DNA from: Oxyruncus cristatus
Lineage: Eukaryota > Chordata > Aves > Passeriformes > Cotingidae
Length of the DNA: 64,000 nucleotides
Direction of reading: 5' to 3'
NCBI GenBank assembly: GCA_013399855.1
Contig: VXAY01006213.1
Span: 1-64,000, forward strand
The position numbers and the translations under genes were made by a program. This document shows, in pieces, positions 1 through 14,100 of this stretch. The notes under the pieces are model-generated. The model did not search any database and had not been told where the DNA came from. It saw only the letters and a list, made by a program, of their open reading frames with translations. Each line of letters begins with the position of its first letter. Position 1 is the first letter of the stretch.

Positions 1-1
1 T

Positions 2-247
2 ATCGACCACCATCATTGGTCTATTCTTGACTCCAATCGGGAAACATGGAGACACACCATCTATAATGCTGCTGCCTCTTTTGAGATCACACGCAGAATC
101 ATTTCTGAGGAGAAAAGACAACGCAGAAAGAACCGAGTCTTGCCAATACCACCAAAGGAGACTTTCTGCTGTGCCTTTTGCAACTGGACTTGTCTATCTG
201 GCATTGGCCTTTTTAGCCATCAACGTGCTTGTAGCAAGCGTGGGTAG
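2..247 (+). pseudogene. 3' end of a non-LTR retrotransposon-like ORF with a zinc-finger-like tail
   Basis: One frame is open without a stop from base 2 to TAG at 245-247, giving 81 codons. It begins IDHHHWSILDSNRETWRHTI, continues with a basic stretch (EEKRQRRKNR) and ends in a Cys/His motif. That motif is C-x2-C-x12-H-x3-C, containing SGIGLFSHQRAC. A closing finger with an IGL-x-SH-x-R core is a familiar C-terminal feature of vertebrate LINE ORF2 proteins, often annotated as endonuclease/RT-like proteins. The frame is open at the left edge, so its upstream part is outside the window. The Met-initiated ORF in another frame here is a shadow. The LINE family is not certain. Confidence 0.6.
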
Positions 248-1330
248 AGTCCTTCTCTAATCTTTGTTCGTGAAGCCTAGCCATGATGATAATATAAGGT
301 AATTTAAGATTCAGTGTAACACCACGTATAACAGTAGTTTGGAAAAGAAGGAAAGAAATTTATCCAGTCAGGCTGTATTTCTGATTTCAATCTACAGTGG
401 ATTTCATACAGACAAATTATAAACATCAGGAAAAATTAATGGAATAATAAAATAAAAATATGAATTCAAAGATCTAAAAATGGATTTCAGTGAAAAAGTT
501 CCTTGCTTTGGAAATATGGTAGCACTGGGAGATGGCCGCTAGTCATCAGTATGGCTCTGCTTTCCCTCATTATCATGGTCTGCCTGAGTTTTGCTGAAAA
601 TGCAAGTCATGCTAATAAGCTAAATGATAAAGCAATGCAGTCCATGGAACTGGCCTAAGATGGATTGTTATTATTATTATTTAATTTTACTGGATAGCAT
701 TGATATTCTTTCTCATTGTGACAAATATTGATGGGAGCACAGATCCAGTTCTGCAAACATGTTAATGGTAGTTTTTCCACTGCTCATATTTTTATCACAA
801 AAGTTTCAAGCAAACTAATCTACAATCAGGTGATCTTTTCTCTTCTCTCTCCTCAACTGCTATGCAGTCCTGGCAGCCAGTGTCATACTCAGAAATTGGT
901 GTCTGGAGCAGAGATGAAGTGTTCTGAGACCAGGTCAGCACAACAGACTCTTTTAAGGGGACACTGGAGGGACACATGGACAAAACTTCTTCCGTGGCAT
1001 ATACTGAATTTAAAGCTGACACGATCAAACTCTTCTTAAGCTTCACCACACACTGAGTGCACATCCAGCCATGTGATGGGACAATCGCTTTTGGCTCCAC
1101 AAAAGGTACACAAGTAGTCACATGGGGGGTATGTATGAGTCCCCCACACGCACACACCAGACAACCAGGAGGGCACGTTGCTGGGTAATGCTAACAGTGA
1201 CCTATCCATCATGTGCAGGGCTGAGGAGAGGAGCAGTCTGGGTGCCCTGACAGCTCTGTCATAACACTGAAGTGCTGCCATGGTTGGAGCAAAATGAGTG
1301 GGAAAGCGCCAGATGGAGACCAGGCCCTGT
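248..1330. other. Intergenic, no gene seen
   Basis: This is AT-rich DNA with a short ATT microsatellite at about 668-680. On the minus strand around 1020-1130 a Cys-rich reading (CDYLCTFCGAK, then WLDVHSVCGEA) looks protein-like, but it is broken and I do not recognise it. It may be the relic of a transposable element. Confidence 0.4.
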
Positions 1331-1455
1331 CATAGAATGGCTTGGGTTGGAAGGGATCTTAAAGATTATCTAGTTCTGATACCTCCTGCTGTAGACAGAG
1401 ATGCCACCCACTGCATCAGGTTGCTCAAGGCCATAACCAACTTGGCCTATGGTCA
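1331..1455 (-). mobile_element. CR1 LINE 3' tail fragment
   Basis: The sequence begins catagaatggcttgggttgg and continues with aagggatctt, then ctagttctga and ggttgctcaaggcc. This is the reverse complement of the classic bird CR1 3' untranslated end. It is short, 5'-truncated and diverged. Confidence 0.85.
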
Positions 1456-4108
1456 TCCTTACACCACTCAAAAGACATGCACAGGCTGCAATGTTGTTCC
1501 ACCTATAAAAACCTGGTCATAGAGGGGCCACTCTATTGTTGCATCATCATCAGACCCTAAAAAACATGGAGGCTGCAGGTGACAATATTCTAAGGAAGAA
1601 AGGAATCATTCTGTTGGAAAAGACAGTGAAGGGGAAAGACTATCAGGGGCTCCAACTCTGCTGCAAGAGAAGCTAGGGAAACCGCGTTGTTGGATTTTTG
1701 TGAGATCAGCTGAGGCCACCTTTGGATTATGGACTTCTTTGCCAAAGATGTATTTTAAATTTAACATTTGTCTGTCATTTTTTCTTTTTCTGAGACAATT
1801 CATTATTTTGGCCTGGCATCAGCTATATTACTTGGGCATAACGCAGTCCTTCATACAGACATATGGTAGATGTCAGGAAAAAGTTTATCATAGAAGGGCA
1901 GAGAGGAGCCTGAGAGCCCAAGGCTCTGCAGAACTGCATGCACCCAGCTCTTGGTCCATAAAAACTTGTTTGTGGAAGATCCACCTGCTCTGCCCTTCAG
2001 TCGCATCTTGGATGTCAGCAGAGCTGTTGATCAGGACAAACTGCTGCTTCTAATGCCATTAAGCAGAAGACTTTGGCGTGGTGGCAGTGTGTATTTAAGT
2101 ACTAGGACACCTGCTCTTTCATGGAACAAGTTATTTTCATTATGAAAGTATTCATAATGTCATGGGAGCTATTAAAAATAAAAGACATGTCAGTAGTATA
2201 ACTTTCAAACAGCCTCACAACTGACATGTGACTGTATCTATATGATCAAGGCGGCATTTTTACACCTGGCCACCAAAGTTGTTTGGTTTTGTTTTTTAAT
2301 TAAGTATAAAATCTAAATGGTTTACAGTTCCTGGCAATTTAATGTAACTTAGGTTTTTGGTGGCCTGTTATCAAAATCTCTCTCAATCTTGTTTTCAGAG
2401 TGAAAGGATAATCTTGTTAATTCACTGATCTAGGATTTAGAAGCTCTGAACTATGTATCCCTGTCTGCCACAGACCACGGGTAGCAGGAGCATTTTAATC
2501 CCTCCAGTTTTGGATGGTACACAACCCGGGAGAGGGAACCTCCCTTCTTCAGTATTGGCAGTACTTGCTACGCCATTGTAATACAAATCAGAGGTGCTGC
2601 AGTGTGGGAGGAACCTAACGAAGTCACTGAACTCTTCTTGGTTGTGTGTCAATACCTGCTGAACCGCCGCAGGAAATGAGCCTGACAGACGCAGCGCGGT
2701 TACTCAGCACGGGGCTGGGCTGCAGCAGTACGAGTCCAGCCGCCACTCCAGTGAGCAGGGCTGTCTAGTGGCCCCTGTAATGTGACAAGCAAGCAGTGTG
2801 ACCAGCAGCAGGGGATCTGCAATAGCCGTACATTTAGCTTCTGGAACCTGAGGAGCGAGTCCCTCAGAACTGCTGGCCAGCAGCAGAGCTGCCATGCTGC
2901 CCCTCTGCTCGCTGCTGAACGCCCCAGGCAAACCACAAACTGCTTATACCTGGCAGGGAAACAAGAAGAGATAAATCAATTTAAAAGACAGTTCAGCTTG
3001 ATAAACCAGGTAAGTTTCTACAATTGCAAGCTCATGGCATCTAAACATTATGGTAATAGCTTACCAGGAGAGCAGCAAAAGCGATCATTTGTTTTCTTTA
3101 GCCATTCAGAACTCCCAGGGCCGGCACAGCCCCTGTGTGGACTTTGGCCGTGCCACCTGCCTTACAAAAGCCTGCAGTGCTGCACTTCATTGCTCAGGGG
3201 TGGTGAAGGGCACAATATGCTTGTGTTTTGCTGTTTTCTTCCCCGTTAAATCAGCCTCAGGCCTATGAAAAACATTTTGCCAATTCAGCCTGTCAGTAAG
3301 AACAGGTGGTTGCACAGCTTCCTCTAAAAGGTGCAAAAAGCCACACAGCCAAGGACACATGAAGGGAAAAAATAGAAGTATGTGGGGACAAACTCAAGGG
3401 CAGAAGCAGCCCAGGTGAATGGTTTTGTTGTCAGCACAGTACAGCTCCAGGGCCTCATTACTGAAGGTACAAATGAAGGCAAGTCCAAACATGGGAAGTG
3501 CATTTCAGTGGGATATAAGCTGCAGTGTGACTGGAACATGCTATTAGAGAGCATTTATAATTTTGTTTCTGCAAAGTGGATTTAAACACGACTGCCAATA
3601 TATGAAAATGGTTCTCTAAAGTACCAATCTGAGCCATTTGCACCACATGCTAGACATAGTCCTAGCTTCTCCCATCCTGTCCATAAGCTTTTCCTCTTCA
3701 CTAAAGCACATTCATATTTGCTGTTCACACAATTCTCTCTGCTCTCCCTCCTGCTTTACCACTTTTTTCCGTCTCCTCTAGTTCTGCTTCAGAAGTGTTC
3801 TGCCTTCAAATACAGACATATAGAATGAAGTCAGTCAAATTATTAGATATTCTGCATGTAAATTTTAAGTGTCCAACAGACCAGATGAACAGTCCTTTTC
3901 TCCAGCCCATCAGTCTGCAGGCCTGCTGTGTTAGATTCCCCATCTCCAGATGCCGGTTGTTTGCCCAGTCTGCAGAACACAATTGAAGATGAGCAGAGTA
4001 TGTTATTGTATATTCAGAACAGCTTTTCTTTCAGTTTTTCAGATAATTCTTATTTCTGTGTAACCTGATTAAAGTAAACATCCTTAACTCTGCTCTTTCT
4101 TTTTGTAG

Positions 4109-4215
4109 ACATTTATGAGTATGCTATCCCTGTTTACCCTTGATGATGGGTCAAAAGGTTCTGCCAAATTTCTCCCTGAGGAAAATTTGGATGACAGCCA
4201 TCTCACTGCCAGGAG
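4109..4215 (+). other. Possible isolated plus-strand exon, unrecognised
   Basis: A strong pyrimidine-rich acceptor (tctgctctttctttttgtag) precedes 4109, and a donor (GGAG|gtaaaa) follows 4215. The 107 nt between are open in one frame, reading TFMSMLSLFTLDDGSKGSAK then FLPEENLDDSHLTAR. I do not recognise the peptide and see no partner exons. It could be a lncRNA exon, a cryptic exon or chance. Confidence 0.2.
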
Positions 4216-7200
4216 GTAAAATATCATATGCTCTTATTTAGCTTGCTTCTTTTCCAACTGCAGAGAACTCTCTGAGATTTTTGGGAGATGGGACATCAGG
4301 CTCAGTAGCAGGTCTGCTCAGATTCAGAGGAGATTTATAAGAATTGGTTTTCCCATGTTTCTCTTCCCAGAAGAGGTCTTTAAAGCATTATGACAGAGAG
4401 AAGCAAATGGGATACCTCCTCTGCTTTATTCCAACTCCTATTGGGCTGTAATATTTGTCAGAGACATGCGTGATAGACCCATCACTTCGAATTTTATCCT
4501 TTGATAGCACATTAAGGGCCTTGCCAAGGAAAGACAGTATCAATTATAATGTATCTCTTAGCACAAAAAAGCCCTATGAACTTAAATCAGTCTTTCTTTG
4601 CTTGAAATTAGGGAAGATAAAACACACTCAAATATCAACTCTCACTTACTTTAGATAGTGAAAATTAGAAAACTGATCCTGTGTCATAAAAGCTATGCCA
4701 AGAATAAAAGGAAGTAAATAAAACAAGTGCAAATATTTAAGGTATTACATTCAACATTAGTAAATAAAGTGTGTGCCCTGATCCTCAAAGTTGATAATCA
4801 TCTAGTTCCTCCTTAGATTGTAAGGCACCATATATTATTTATGATTTCCCTATTGTTCTTATTTTAAGTCTCTCGCTGTAGAGAGCAGACTTGCTCAAAA
4901 GTGAAATGTAGTATCAACGGCAGAATTGAATAAACTTCCTTTAGATTAAATAAAAACAAAGGTGTTAGCTAAAAAAGAACTTTCTTTTAAAATCTATCTG
5001 TGCTACTCATAGAAAAAAGATATTTCTGTCAATATTTCCAGAAGGAATTTACACTACAGAATCCTTATGACCCTTACTGAATTACGATGTAATTTAAAAC
5101 ACCCTATAGAAAAACCTGTATGTAAGGCCTAACAGTCTCTGTTGAAGTGAGTTGTTGATGAGCACTGTTGAAGTGTTCTTGTTGGAGCTGATTTTGAGCT
5201 CTGAAGCTCACTGAGGCAGAAAGCAGGATACCTTAAGATTTTCTCTTGCTCAGACTCCACTGAGATCACTTCAGAACCTTCACTTTGGGGCACAGAAATG
5301 TCATGCTTGCCTTTGCTCAGCACAATGAATAACCAGCTACCACAGCCTGGAATCTGTGCTGCTTCATAAAGAAAATGTCAATGATTCGCATTTACGATGT
5401 GGAGGGAAATACCATAATTACATGCAAAAAGCCTCAGTATCTAGGAAGTTCCTGCAGCTGATGGCAGCCTAAGTAAGTTTAATGCTGACTGCAAGTCAGT
5501 AACATTAACCATTCCAAATACAGTCTGTTTACAATTTCAGACACTCTCGAAGTGCTGGTGGGAATTTCTTTTTTGAAATTTGCCTAGCAGACTAGGTCCA
5601 AGAGTCAGGTAGTGGCAAAGCTGCTGTTCTCAGCCCAGAGGGCTGCAGGAAAAAAAGAGTTGCTGAGTCAGACAGAATTTCCCCTGGGGACTCTGGCTGC
5701 AGACCAGCTTTTAGAAGACCTGCCAGCTCACCTAAGGGTAAAATCAAAGCTTAAAAAAGCCAATACAGCTCATAAAGAAGGAAACTCATTTTTAGGATAC
5801 CATTTTTGGTATTTTAACTTAGATCTGTGGTGAAGAAACCTATGGAATCTTGGAAAATCTGTATGCACAGTTTGTATAGTATCTTTCCAACTTCAGCCAC
5901 TGCTGACATAGCCAAAAGCTATGAGTGCTGCTCGGCTGCATGCTGCTGTACCTGCTCCTGTTACCATGGGAATGGACACTGGCAAAAGTAGGGTAAGAGC
6001 TTTAAAGTAATTGCGAATATAATTAGCACTTTCACCCTTCTGGAGATTGGCTCCCCAGAAGTCCCCAAATAGTAAAACCATCCAATTCAGACTCATCAAT
6101 ACAGCAATTAGTGTCTAAAGAGGCATCAGTTAACATGATCAATGCGGGAATGACACACAAAAGGAAGGCATTGTTGCAGCAGGGAAGCAGTGGGTTCCTG
6201 TGGCCTTTTTTGCTTATTACTAAAAAGGAATTCGGCTCCTTTGCTATGAGTCAGTGTTCCAGTTTCATCCGTAATTAATTCAGAGTCCAGAGAAAGGGCA
6301 CTAACATGAAGAGAAGCTCCCAGTAATGGTTCAATGAAGTTTGCAGAAGAGGGGGAGGGGAAAGAAGTCATTACAGCAACAAAATTTGAGATCATAGAGA
6401 GGAAGAAACCTCATGAGGAAATCTAAGTAGCAGTGTTTCTTACTACACTGCCACTGTCTGAATGAGGTGCATCAGACAAAGAAGTGCTCCTCAGAGCGGC
6501 ACTACCCCACTCCTACATATGAACCTTCCATCCAGGCAGCGAGTCAATCAGTTAGTACACTGTCATCTGCACCTGTTTCTACAACATGGCAAAAGCCTTC
6601 AAAGGTCTCTGTTTTTCCCTCAACATCTCCTTTTTAACTACAGAGGTCAGAAGGGAATTCTGGAATATTGTACAGTTTCATGCTTCTTCAGTAAAACCAC
6701 AATAGGCTCCTTGTATTCAGGTTCAAAACAGTACTCACCTTCGGTGACCAGTGAAGTGACTGCTTGCATAATTATCACTGCTTCTAACAACATTAACATT
6801 TGGCTGGATAAGTAAAATTTTATAGATTTCTTGGCTTACTAGTGGATCTTTACAATCTCTGAACACATAATGTAATTAAAAAAAAAAGATATCAATTACC
6901 TCTACTCATCTTATCATATTCTCTCAGACTGCCTTTGGACAGGGCTGGGTAGCAGAGCCAAGCTCCAGGCAGAACCATCTGAAATGAAGCTGTGTCCCTG
7001 GGGATGTCTTTTGTGCAAGTCCTACTTGTGGTGCGTCTACAGCCCCCAACCTGTTCTCTTTGGAGTGTCTTATTACTTAAGCATTATCACACAGCCCAGT
7101 CTTTCCACAGCGGAGCAAATAAAGCATCTTTGTACCTCCCGTCCCCATCAACAGTGATCTGAGGTAGCATAGTGATCTTTCACTTTGTTAGATAATTATG

Positions 7201-8116
7201 GGGGGGCGAAGGGCTGCTTTAAGCTATGTACTGTTGTACAGCTATTTCTCATGCATCTGGATTTTCAGGACCCTCTAAGATGTCAAGTAATTTTCTCCTA
7301 TTTATTCAGTGCAGGAATTTTTTGTAAAGACACTGAGATCCAAAGATACTGTTATTCAACAAAATATCACTGAGACAGAAGATTGTATCACCCAGATGCA
7401 TTTGTCATAGTCTGTCTCCCTGCCTACCGCTGTTAAAAAGCTTTCAGATGAGTGTGAGGGTTAGGCCAAATTCTTCCATTAAGGGCAAAACATTGCTGTG
7501 GGTGGAACACTAACACTTCTATGCTTTCCCCATGGCTGGACAGCTTCCTTATGAGAGAGCACCCTAAAGACATTTGTGCACATGAAAGACACACATTTTA
7601 TCATGGCTTGCTTCAGAGAAGACTCAAGAGTTTTTCCTGCAAGGACAGATATGTAGGAAAAAGAGTGGTGAAGATCACCCATGCAGAGACTGCTGTAGGA
7701 AACCTGTCATGCTGCCTGACTCAGTCAGGAGGTACTGTGGGTGCTAGGCACTGTGTTTTGCTCCAACACGCAGTTTGGACAATTTCCAAAATGATGTTGT
7801 CTGCTCCAGACACTCCAAGAAGCTTCCAAGATTCCTGGGCTCCCCACCTGCTATACAGAGCTCTCCTTAATAGCTTTCATTCCCCAGAAAAGCAAGACAG
7901 TCAAAGCCCTCAGTAACAGCTTTAGTTTCTTCACACTCTACTGCCAAATTTCTTAACTAGCTTTAGAAAGTTAAATGCTTAGAGACAACCTGCTGATGCT
8001 TGCATTAACCAAGTAACTGTCTTCAGCTGTAAGATGGTCACAGCTCACACAACCATGGTGTGTTTTGTAGGCCAGCACAGCTACACCAGACTGAGTTCCA
8101 AGGCAAGCACACAAAG

Positions 8117-8167
8117 TTAGGAGGTGCTATAATTAAGGTATATAAGGTTAGGAGGTGCATAATTACG
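8117..8167. repeat. Short imperfect tandem duplication
   Basis: The string gttaggaggtgctataatta recurs about 32 bases later as gttaggaggtgcataatta, with aaggtatataag between them. This is a small local duplication with a one-base indel between copies. Confidence 0.7.
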
Positions 8168-11100
8168 TTCAACCATAATTACACCCACTGGTGATATAGT
8201 CTTCAATTACATGACCACCTCCTTTCTTCTTTTCCCTATGGGATCCATGCCTGTGTCAGGACAGTCTACATGGCACAGCACTGCAGGATTTCCCAAATTA
8301 CCATTAAATGCCATCTAGCACACTGGGAAGTGCATTTGCATTGCATTCTGTTCAGGACAATCTATCTTCTTGTGAAGTTAGGCTCGCAATAGAGATGTCT
8401 GAGGCATAAGGAGTCTGAGCTCACAGCTTAGAATGTTCTCATGCAGATTTGCAAAAAAATCCATATTTGCATGTCTGGCTTCCACATTATATTCCTGTAT
8501 TTATAAATATCTGCTGATAGCATCATCTTTATGAGCTGCTTTCTTAACTATAGGATAAGAAACTACTTACCAGGACTGAACTTTTTCAGACAAAAGCCCT
8601 TTATCCAGCCTCAGTTTCTGTAGTAAAATTCCAACTGACTAACATGGGATCAGGATCATGCCTCTGGCACCTGCTATCCTGCGTTACTCCCAACAGAGAA
8701 TTGTTCGGTTCAGCCAAACCAACAGGAAAAACTGCAAGAGTAATTTTTCAAATCAAAGCACAAATACATGCACATGGCATGACAGACTGGTAGGCTACTA
8801 CTATTGCTTACACTGAAAAAGCAAGTTGGCTCTTCAGATATATCTGGGAAATCCTTCTGTATGCATGCTGAAAAGCAGAATGGAGCACTCGTCTTCTACA
8901 GGCACTCACATGTCAGCATCATGAAGAAATATTTATACTGTGAGCAGCTAATAGCAATCTTTCGTAATTGCTGCTTATTAACATCTCCATACTTTTGAAG
9001 CATGGTAGAATCATAGTTTCAGTGATACTTTTGAAATAACTAATCCAACGGCAATAGAGAAGTGTAACTTAATAATTTTCGGCTCCCTGTCTGAAATAAA
9101 TAATCTATATAGCAACTATATTGGTGGTACTAAAACACAGTCCAAATGACAGGCTAACCTACATCTGATTTTTAAAAAGATACTATTAAACTATATTTCT
9201 CCTAATAATTTAAAACTAGACAATTAAATCATGGAGTGTACTTGAAAATTTGAGATTACATGCACTGAGTGAAGCATATGAAGACCTTACTTTGGTTTAA
9301 TTAGTAGTATAACTATTATCCTGTGAAATAGGAAGAACTGCAAAAGAAATTCAAAATATGTGTCTATCAGACAAGTATGCAAAAGAGGAGTCCTAACAAT
9401 AAGAAAATACAGAATTCAGAATTCACGTATTTTTTATTTGCTGTGACCAACCTGGGAAACCATTCTATGAAATTACTCAGTGAGGCTACTTGTCTTCCTG
9501 CAGCAGAGCACCTGGCATGACATTCTTGGCACCACAAATTCCATCAATAAATCTCAGCAAGATTTTTGGCAGCAGGAACAGAACTATTTCTACCTTCCTT
9601 TAGTTGCACTAGACAATCCAGAGCTGTTATGATTCAGTGCCCCTGGAACAACTGTAGAAGGTTTTTTGATGTATTACATTACATCAGGATAAATAAGATT
9701 AAAGATCTTATTATATATCTGGAAACAAAACAAGTGTTCGGATAAAGTTGTATTCCCTTCCTCCATCCTCCCATAGAAATAAATATTTTTAACCTTAATC
9801 TATTATTTATATCCTGTTTATAAACAGACAGTTGTCTTACCAATATCTCATTTACTCTAATTCATAATCTTGGTGATATCTTTTCATGTTCCCACTTGCA
9901 AAAGTTAAAGTATCATATCAGATTTGAGTATCAAGGAAGAATTAACTCTGAAGCTGAAGATTATAATCACCTTCTTGTTCGGTCCTACAATTACTACCCA
10001 CACAAGTGTCATCCCACTTTTAGTTTCAACACATCTTCCATACATACACAGCACATACACACTGTTATCATTTGGCAAGTTGCTTTCCTGCCCTTTGATC
10101 CTTTCTTAGTCTGTGACATCTACATTTGTGTGTCATCCTTTTATCCACATCTCCAAGTGTTCGACGCAGAGAAGCAGCCACATAGATATCCAGTCCATTT
10201 CACTTGCAGCAGCAGCAGCCTTGTCAAAAATTCTTCTCACCAGTAACTCACAACTCTGGCTTTGATGCCATACCATGGCTTTTGAACATACCATTGTTTG
10301 AAATAACTGTCTCAATACTGTCCTTCAGGCCTTTGCTTTACAGCTCTTCCCTCAGTGTCAGATTTCAGGTCTAAATGAGAACTCAGAGGTTGTACAACAC
10401 ATATTAATTAAATAATAGGATGGCTGAAATAGATCTATCCCTTATACAGAGATATTTTCTCCTATTAAAGTTATCTTAGCAGACATTTAACTATTTCGTG
10501 AACCTCATGGTTCATTTATTCTGTTAATTCATGCTGAGCAGTCAGCTCACTTAACAAAGCTCCACTGGCTTTTAGCACACCTGTATCAGTGAATCCCTGC
10601 TGAGGATTCATTTCCATACAACAGCTACCTGAAAATATATCTTATTTATGTTAGAGGAAAACTCTGAATCTGACCATTGTAATAAAAAAGTCTGTTTTTT
10701 ATGGAAAGGAATATGTCTGTAAGCATCTCAATGAAAAAAATTTAAAACGTTCTCCATTAGTTTTCAGTGAGTAGTTTCAGTTAACATTTCAGGAATTTTT
10801 CAAATTCTACCACTGACCAAAATCTAAACGATACAAAAAATCTGATGAAATAAATGTTGAGAAAAAGAGATGACATCGAAATCCAAAGCTCCAATTAAAA
10901 ATATTAAAACATTTCAACCAGTACCAACTCATTCCAAGAAACTCTTTCTCACCTACTTTTATGAACTCTCACCTTATACTGAGAAGTTACTTTCAACATG
11001 TGGTAAACTATAGTTTGGGCTTGCAAACCTGACTGCCATTTAGGTTCCTATTATAATGACCTGTTTTCAATTTCTTTTAAATTTGCCAAATGGTAACAGT

Positions 11101-14100
11101 TTGAGCTGAAGTTCTCCATGCTGAATATACTCCTTGGGCTGATTTCAGTGAGGAAAATTTCCCCTGAATTATTTTGGCTGTCTCTCAAAGACTCTACTGT
11201 TCTCAAAGAAACGTACTATACGTATTATTTCAACAATTAAAAACATCTGATAATAATGCTTTAAAATAGGATTTGAAACATGGCAGTGAAAAAAATTTGT
11301 TTTTAAATGTCCTTTCTGCTATTGTCATGAAGATACACCTACATTTTGCCTGGTTACATACCTCTAAGAATATGCAGCTCAGTAAAAACCTGCTGCAGTT
11401 ATATAATCTCTGAAATAATAAAATAAAAATGTCTGAAATCCCTTGAAATGCTTGAACCCCCCATGGGTTAGACTAGGCTCAACTGCAAACGAGCCATTTT
11501 ATCCCATGCAAGAGCTCCCTTCAGGCCACAACCACAGAGCTGAATTTGGGCACACTATAGTAACAGCTGCTAACCCACTCAGGCTAAGCAAGATAAACCA
11601 GCACGACTGTGGAAGTGCAGCTTGTCCCTCCTGTGCCTTCAGTGGTGAATTTTCTGGCAGCAGATAAGGAAGTCGGACAGAGCTCCCTGTTATTAGTGCA
11701 GAAGGAACAATCTTCAAGGGAACTAACTGAACAATTTTTCTAGATCTTAAATCTAAAATACAAACTGTACCTTGTGAGCTATTTTAAGTTCTGCGTCTAA
11801 ATCTGTGCTGTAGAAAAGATTTTCTAGAGAGGATCCCATTTTTTCCTTTATGATCTCAGTGGACTATATAATTAAACCCAAAAGGTACTTTCCCCCTTTG
11901 TTTCCGAGTATAAGTTGGTCATTGTGTCCTTGTGAAATGTGTTTCTCTCCACGTCAGGGACTTCTTTTCTTTTTCCTCCAAGAATGACAATCTAGTCCCT
12001 CACTGGCAACCACAACAGCACCAGCACACAAGATCTGTGAAACTAATGGCATTACTGACTGAAATGATCAGCACAAAGGGCCACAACTCTCTTCACCCAA
12101 GCTCATTACCTTCTTTGTTATAAGAAGGTTCCGTGCCAAATTACAAAAAGTAACAAATTACAAGGCTTAGAATTTATTTAATTTTAATCTTTAATCATCA
12201 GAGCATTTGCTCAAGTGCTCTCAAAGTAAAGGTGGATATGAAAACATGTTGGTGGGCATGTTGAGAGAGCATAAAAAATAAGTAATTCTTTTCATAGCAA
12301 CTCCTTTTGTGCATTGTAGTCACTGAAAATGCATTAGTCAGCAAAAATAACCTTGAATATTTTCGCTTTTGCCATATGAATATTACTCTAGTACTTTACA
12401 TGTCTCTTTTTATAATAGACAAGAAATACCGACCTTAATCTTATATTTTTGTGTCTGTAATAAATTATATTCATATTTGTGTTTTCTGCTGAAAAGTCAG
12501 AGCTATAAAGTTCTTTCAGTGAAGAGAAATTTTATCTTCACTCTACTGATCTCTTCCTATTTATATTCAAATCTCCCGCAGTGATACCAAGCATCTTCTA
12601 CTTTTCTGGCTGAACATCATTCCCCCCAAAAATTAAATCATCTACAGCACTTGAATATTCTCTAAAGAAAAGGGAGATGACATAATCCACAATAACTACG
12701 GCATACGGAGATAGGAATCCATGCTTACATTTTCAAATCCAAAAGAATGTTTGATAGTTGCCAAAATACCTTCTCTAGGTCTCACTTTTCATATTTAGAG
12801 AGGGATATTCTTATCTTTGTTATCCATCCTTTAAAATGCTTTAGACAAAAAATGTCTAAAGGTCAGTAAGAGGAGAACAAAAACTTTTAAATGTTCGGCA
12901 ATTTACCATAGTATCGTTTTTCAGATCCTTTAACAATGGCTCTCCCTGAGCTCACTAGATCCTCATACTCTGAAAATCACCTTAAATAACTAAATAACTT
13001 AATACATCACTTAAATAACTAGCCTTGGACTCTGTATTTCAACATGTAAAATTGCAGCTATGAAATGCAGTTAATACAGGTTACACATAGAGGAGTTATA
13101 CTTTGTCCTTTGCGAAAAATCAAGTGGTTATTTATATTCACTCCTTCCTTTTCTCTCAGCAGAAAAAAAAAAACGTACTCACAAACATAAAACATTTCAA
13201 GGTAGAAGTAGCCACAACACAGGTAAAGAGGGTTCACAGAGGCAAAACTGCTACCAGAGCACAAGGCATATCCAGGATTTATGAAAAGACGTGAGGAGAA
13301 CTTTTAACCTTCATGCTCAACCTGTATTTGCAATGTAAGATGGCTCAGGTTCTCTAATGACGATCTGATTAAAAGTGAGCACAGAAGTGTCATTACCTAC
13401 TAAAGACATATCAAAAGAATCATATACTATGCCAAGGTGTGCTGTTGCTTATATTGAGGTATCAATTTGCAAGTCATGTATGGAAAGTTTTCAAATACTC
13501 TCAGAACCATTTCAGAATTCACTAGCCTAAACTCACAATATTATCCAATTATTAATAAAATTGTGCAACAGCCAAATCTAATTAAATTTCAAAAAGAAAA
13601 TTATTTTCTCTTGTCCTTCCTTTTAAACTAAGGAAATTCTTTTTCATTAAATCTATAAGAGAAAATTAGGTCTCTTGTTTTTTAAGATATCTTGTTGATT
13701 TTTATGACATGCAGCAGTATTTAACAAATAAAGTAATTATTTGTTTTATACAAAAAACTGAACAACCTTCCTTAGACAAAATTTCTCCTCTGATACTTAG
13801 CACATATCAGAAGAGAAAAAGCCAATATAAAATACGAAATCCTTCAAAATTATGTAACATCAAACCAGTTAGATGCTAAGCTCTGCGATAAAATCCTTAG
13901 TGAGACACTCAGCACTAGAAAGGATTGAGAGATTTAATCTTTTACATCTAAAATTTTACTTGTGAAATTTCCAATTCTGCTGCTGCCTAAATTTATTATT
14001 AAATTCTATCTTCTTATCATAGGGCTTCTGCACAAACCAAAACTGCCCTCTTATTAATGAAGTCAGCAGTGACCTTTGCTGTGACTTTACATTTTAATTA

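Noticed and set aside
27..260. Met-initiated 77-codon frame at the left edge
   Set aside because: The neighbouring frame (2-247) carries the recognisable retrotransposon tail. This one is its shadow.
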